Shown: positions 5,816 through 6,101 of the stretch, piece by piece
Position numbering within the stretch: the stretch's first letter is position 1
Layout: each line of letters opens with the position of its first letter
Assembly: GCA_900556095.1 (NCBI GenBank)
Contig: USNU01000097.1
Coordinates: 1-6,101 of the forward strand
From: an uncultured Bacteroidales bacterium
GTDB taxonomy: Bacteria > Bacteroidota > Bacteroidia > Bacteroidales > Paludibacteraceae
Length of the DNA: 6,101 nt
Reading direction: 5' to 3'
Made by a program: the position numbers and the translations under genes
Notes under the pieces: generated by a model
What the model saw: only the letters and a program-made list of their open reading frames with translations
Told to the model about the DNA's origin: nothing
The model's database searches: none

Positions 5816-5866
5816 TATGTCTGCCAACGGCTGCATTGCAACGGTTTGTAGGTCAGGCATATACAT
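5813..5866 (-). CDS. Possible 17-residue leader peptide ORF
   Basis: ATG at 5866 opens MYMPDLQTVAMQPLADI and stops with TAA at 5813, at the outer T-tract of the inverted repeat. It begins about 33 bases after the transcription start expected from the minus-strand promoter at 5906-5936. No run of a single regulatory amino acid is seen, and the start sits in a small GGCA/TGCC hairpin. It could be chance. Confidence 0.18.
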   Translation of the reverse strand: MYMPDLQTVAMQPLADI

Positions 5867-5905
5867 TGCCCGCCGCTCCCTTACCACGCAAGACGTTAGC
5901 AACCG

Positions 5906-5936
5906 CAAAAGTACAACAAATGTTTGAATTATGCAA
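5906..5936 (-). promoter_or_regulatory. Bacteroidota-type promoter directed leftward
   Basis: On the minus strand a TTG (plus CAA, 5934-5936) is followed after exactly 20 bases by TACTTTTG (plus CAAAAGTA, 5906-5913), a full match to the TAnnTTTG -7 element with a correct -33 spacing. Transcription would begin near 5899 and run left through the inverted repeat toward the 5511-3226 operon. It may drive a long RNA ending at the T-tract near 5574, or read through into the operon. Confidence 0.62.
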
Positions 5937-5981
5937 GTGAATATGAAAAATTATTATATTGACAATGCGATGTCTTCTATG

Positions 5982-6037
5982 CGGCATATAGTGGCGCGTG
6001 CTGCGCACAAAGCGGTGCTTTGCGCCACTATATGCCG
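5982..6037. repeat. T-shaped palindrome able to form a fully paired three-way junction
   Basis: CGGCATATAGTGGCGC (5982-5997) is perfectly complementary to 6022-6037. The 24 bases between form two adjoining mini-hairpins with no spare base: GTGC-TGC-GCAC (5998-6008), and AAAGC-GGT-GCTTT (6009-6021). An alternative outer pairing, ATGCGG (5979-5984) with CCGCAT (6040-6045), competes with the base of the stem. No T-run follows on either strand, so it is not an intrinsic terminator. The shape recalls REP-type elements, transposon-end hairpins and hairpin replication origins; which one applies cannot be told here. Confidence 0.8.
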
Positions 6038-6065
6038 AACCGCATGGCAAAAGGTGTGTTATCTG

Positions 6066-6098
6066 TCGTATATCTTTCGTATATCTTTCGTATATGTT
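6066..6098. repeat. Three 11-bp tandem repeats at the window edge
   Basis: TCGTATATCTT occurs at 6066-6076 and 6077-6087, then as TCGTATATGTT at 6088-6098. The 11-base period is close to one helical turn, so a protein bound to each copy would sit on one face of the DNA. Each copy also contains TATCTTTC, close to a TAnnTTTG box. The array may continue to the right. Confidence 0.75.
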
Positions 6099-6101
6099 CC
6101 T

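Larger units (their letters stand above)
5574..5816. repeat. Large imperfect inverted repeat: two diverged copies of one module
   Basis: Read outward from the centre, the left arm (minus strand, 5691 to 5574) and the right arm (plus strand, 5698 to 5816) share ordered blocks: GTACACAAAACG, then TGGACGTT followed by A/T-TTGC, then TTGCAGGA, then CAGAAAG, then a G/C-rich closing strand and a T-tract. TTGCAGGA lies at 5622-5629 (minus) and 5764-5771 (plus); CAGAAAG at 5611-5617 (minus) and 5775-5781 (plus). Between these blocks the arms differ strongly and by small indels, so this is an old inverted duplication, not a recent one. It lies entirely outside protein genes, between the leader of the 5511 gene and the promoter at 5906-5936. 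Confidence 0.72.

Noticed and set aside
5584..5940. 118-residue plus-strand ORF across the inverted repeat
   Set aside because: It crosses both RNA-like arms and the palindrome, where pairing constraints rather than coding explain the sequence; no start context or recognisable domain.
5853..6050. 65-residue minus-strand ORF across the T-shaped palindrome
   Set aside because: His/Arg-rich composition comes from the palindrome, and the promoter at 5906-5936 lies inside it.

Overview
The window looks like a chromosomal segment of a Bacteroidales bacterium (Bacteroides/Prevotella-type). The grounds are a C-terminally extended OmpA-like protein, a DUF4988-type lipoprotein with a Listeria-Bacteroides repeat, A-rich leaders without Shine-Dalgarno sequences, a tRNA without an encoded CCA end, and a promoter of the Bacteroidota form TTG-N20-TAnnTTTG. 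The genus cannot be fixed from the sequence alone.

Layout. Positions 1-1404 (+) hold the 3' part of an outer-membrane beta-barrel/OmpA/LysM protein that enters from the left. An elongator tRNA-Met (CAT) follows at 1445-1519, with one extra base in its D arm, and then a strong intrinsic terminator at 1521-1558. At 1630-2617 (+) lies a membrane-anchored YkuE/YaeI-type metallophosphoesterase. Its catalytic part (1760-2617) is intact, but its N-terminal membrane segment sits in another frame, which suggests a one-base frameshift near 1740-1748. Positions 2618-3225 are AT-rich and hold no gene I can support. On the minus strand a short exported protein (5511-5047) is followed 48 bp later by a 590-residue surface lipoprotein (4998-3226). 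The lipoprotein is a mosaic: lipobox, coiled coil, DUF4988-type units separated by two collagen-like Gly-X-Y blocks, one Listeria-Bacteroides repeat, and a C-terminal domain of a type often multiplied in Bacteroidales surface proteins. The two genes probably form one transcription unit.

The most unusual region is 5574-6101, which has no convincing protein gene. Positions 5574-5816 are a large imperfect inverted repeat around a 13-bp palindrome (5680-5709). Its two arms are diverged homologues. Each arm can fold into a closing helix, an upper helix and a conserved apical core, and each ends outward in a T-tract. Both helices keep Watson-Crick pairing although their sequences differ between arms. 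I read this as a pair of related structured RNAs, divergently oriented, or as one long minus-strand RNA started from the good promoter at 5906-5936. Further right, 5982-6037 is a fully paired T-shaped palindrome, and three 11-bp tandem repeats (6066-6098) run to the window edge. These may mark a repeat or mobile-element boundary or a regulatory region of the next locus.
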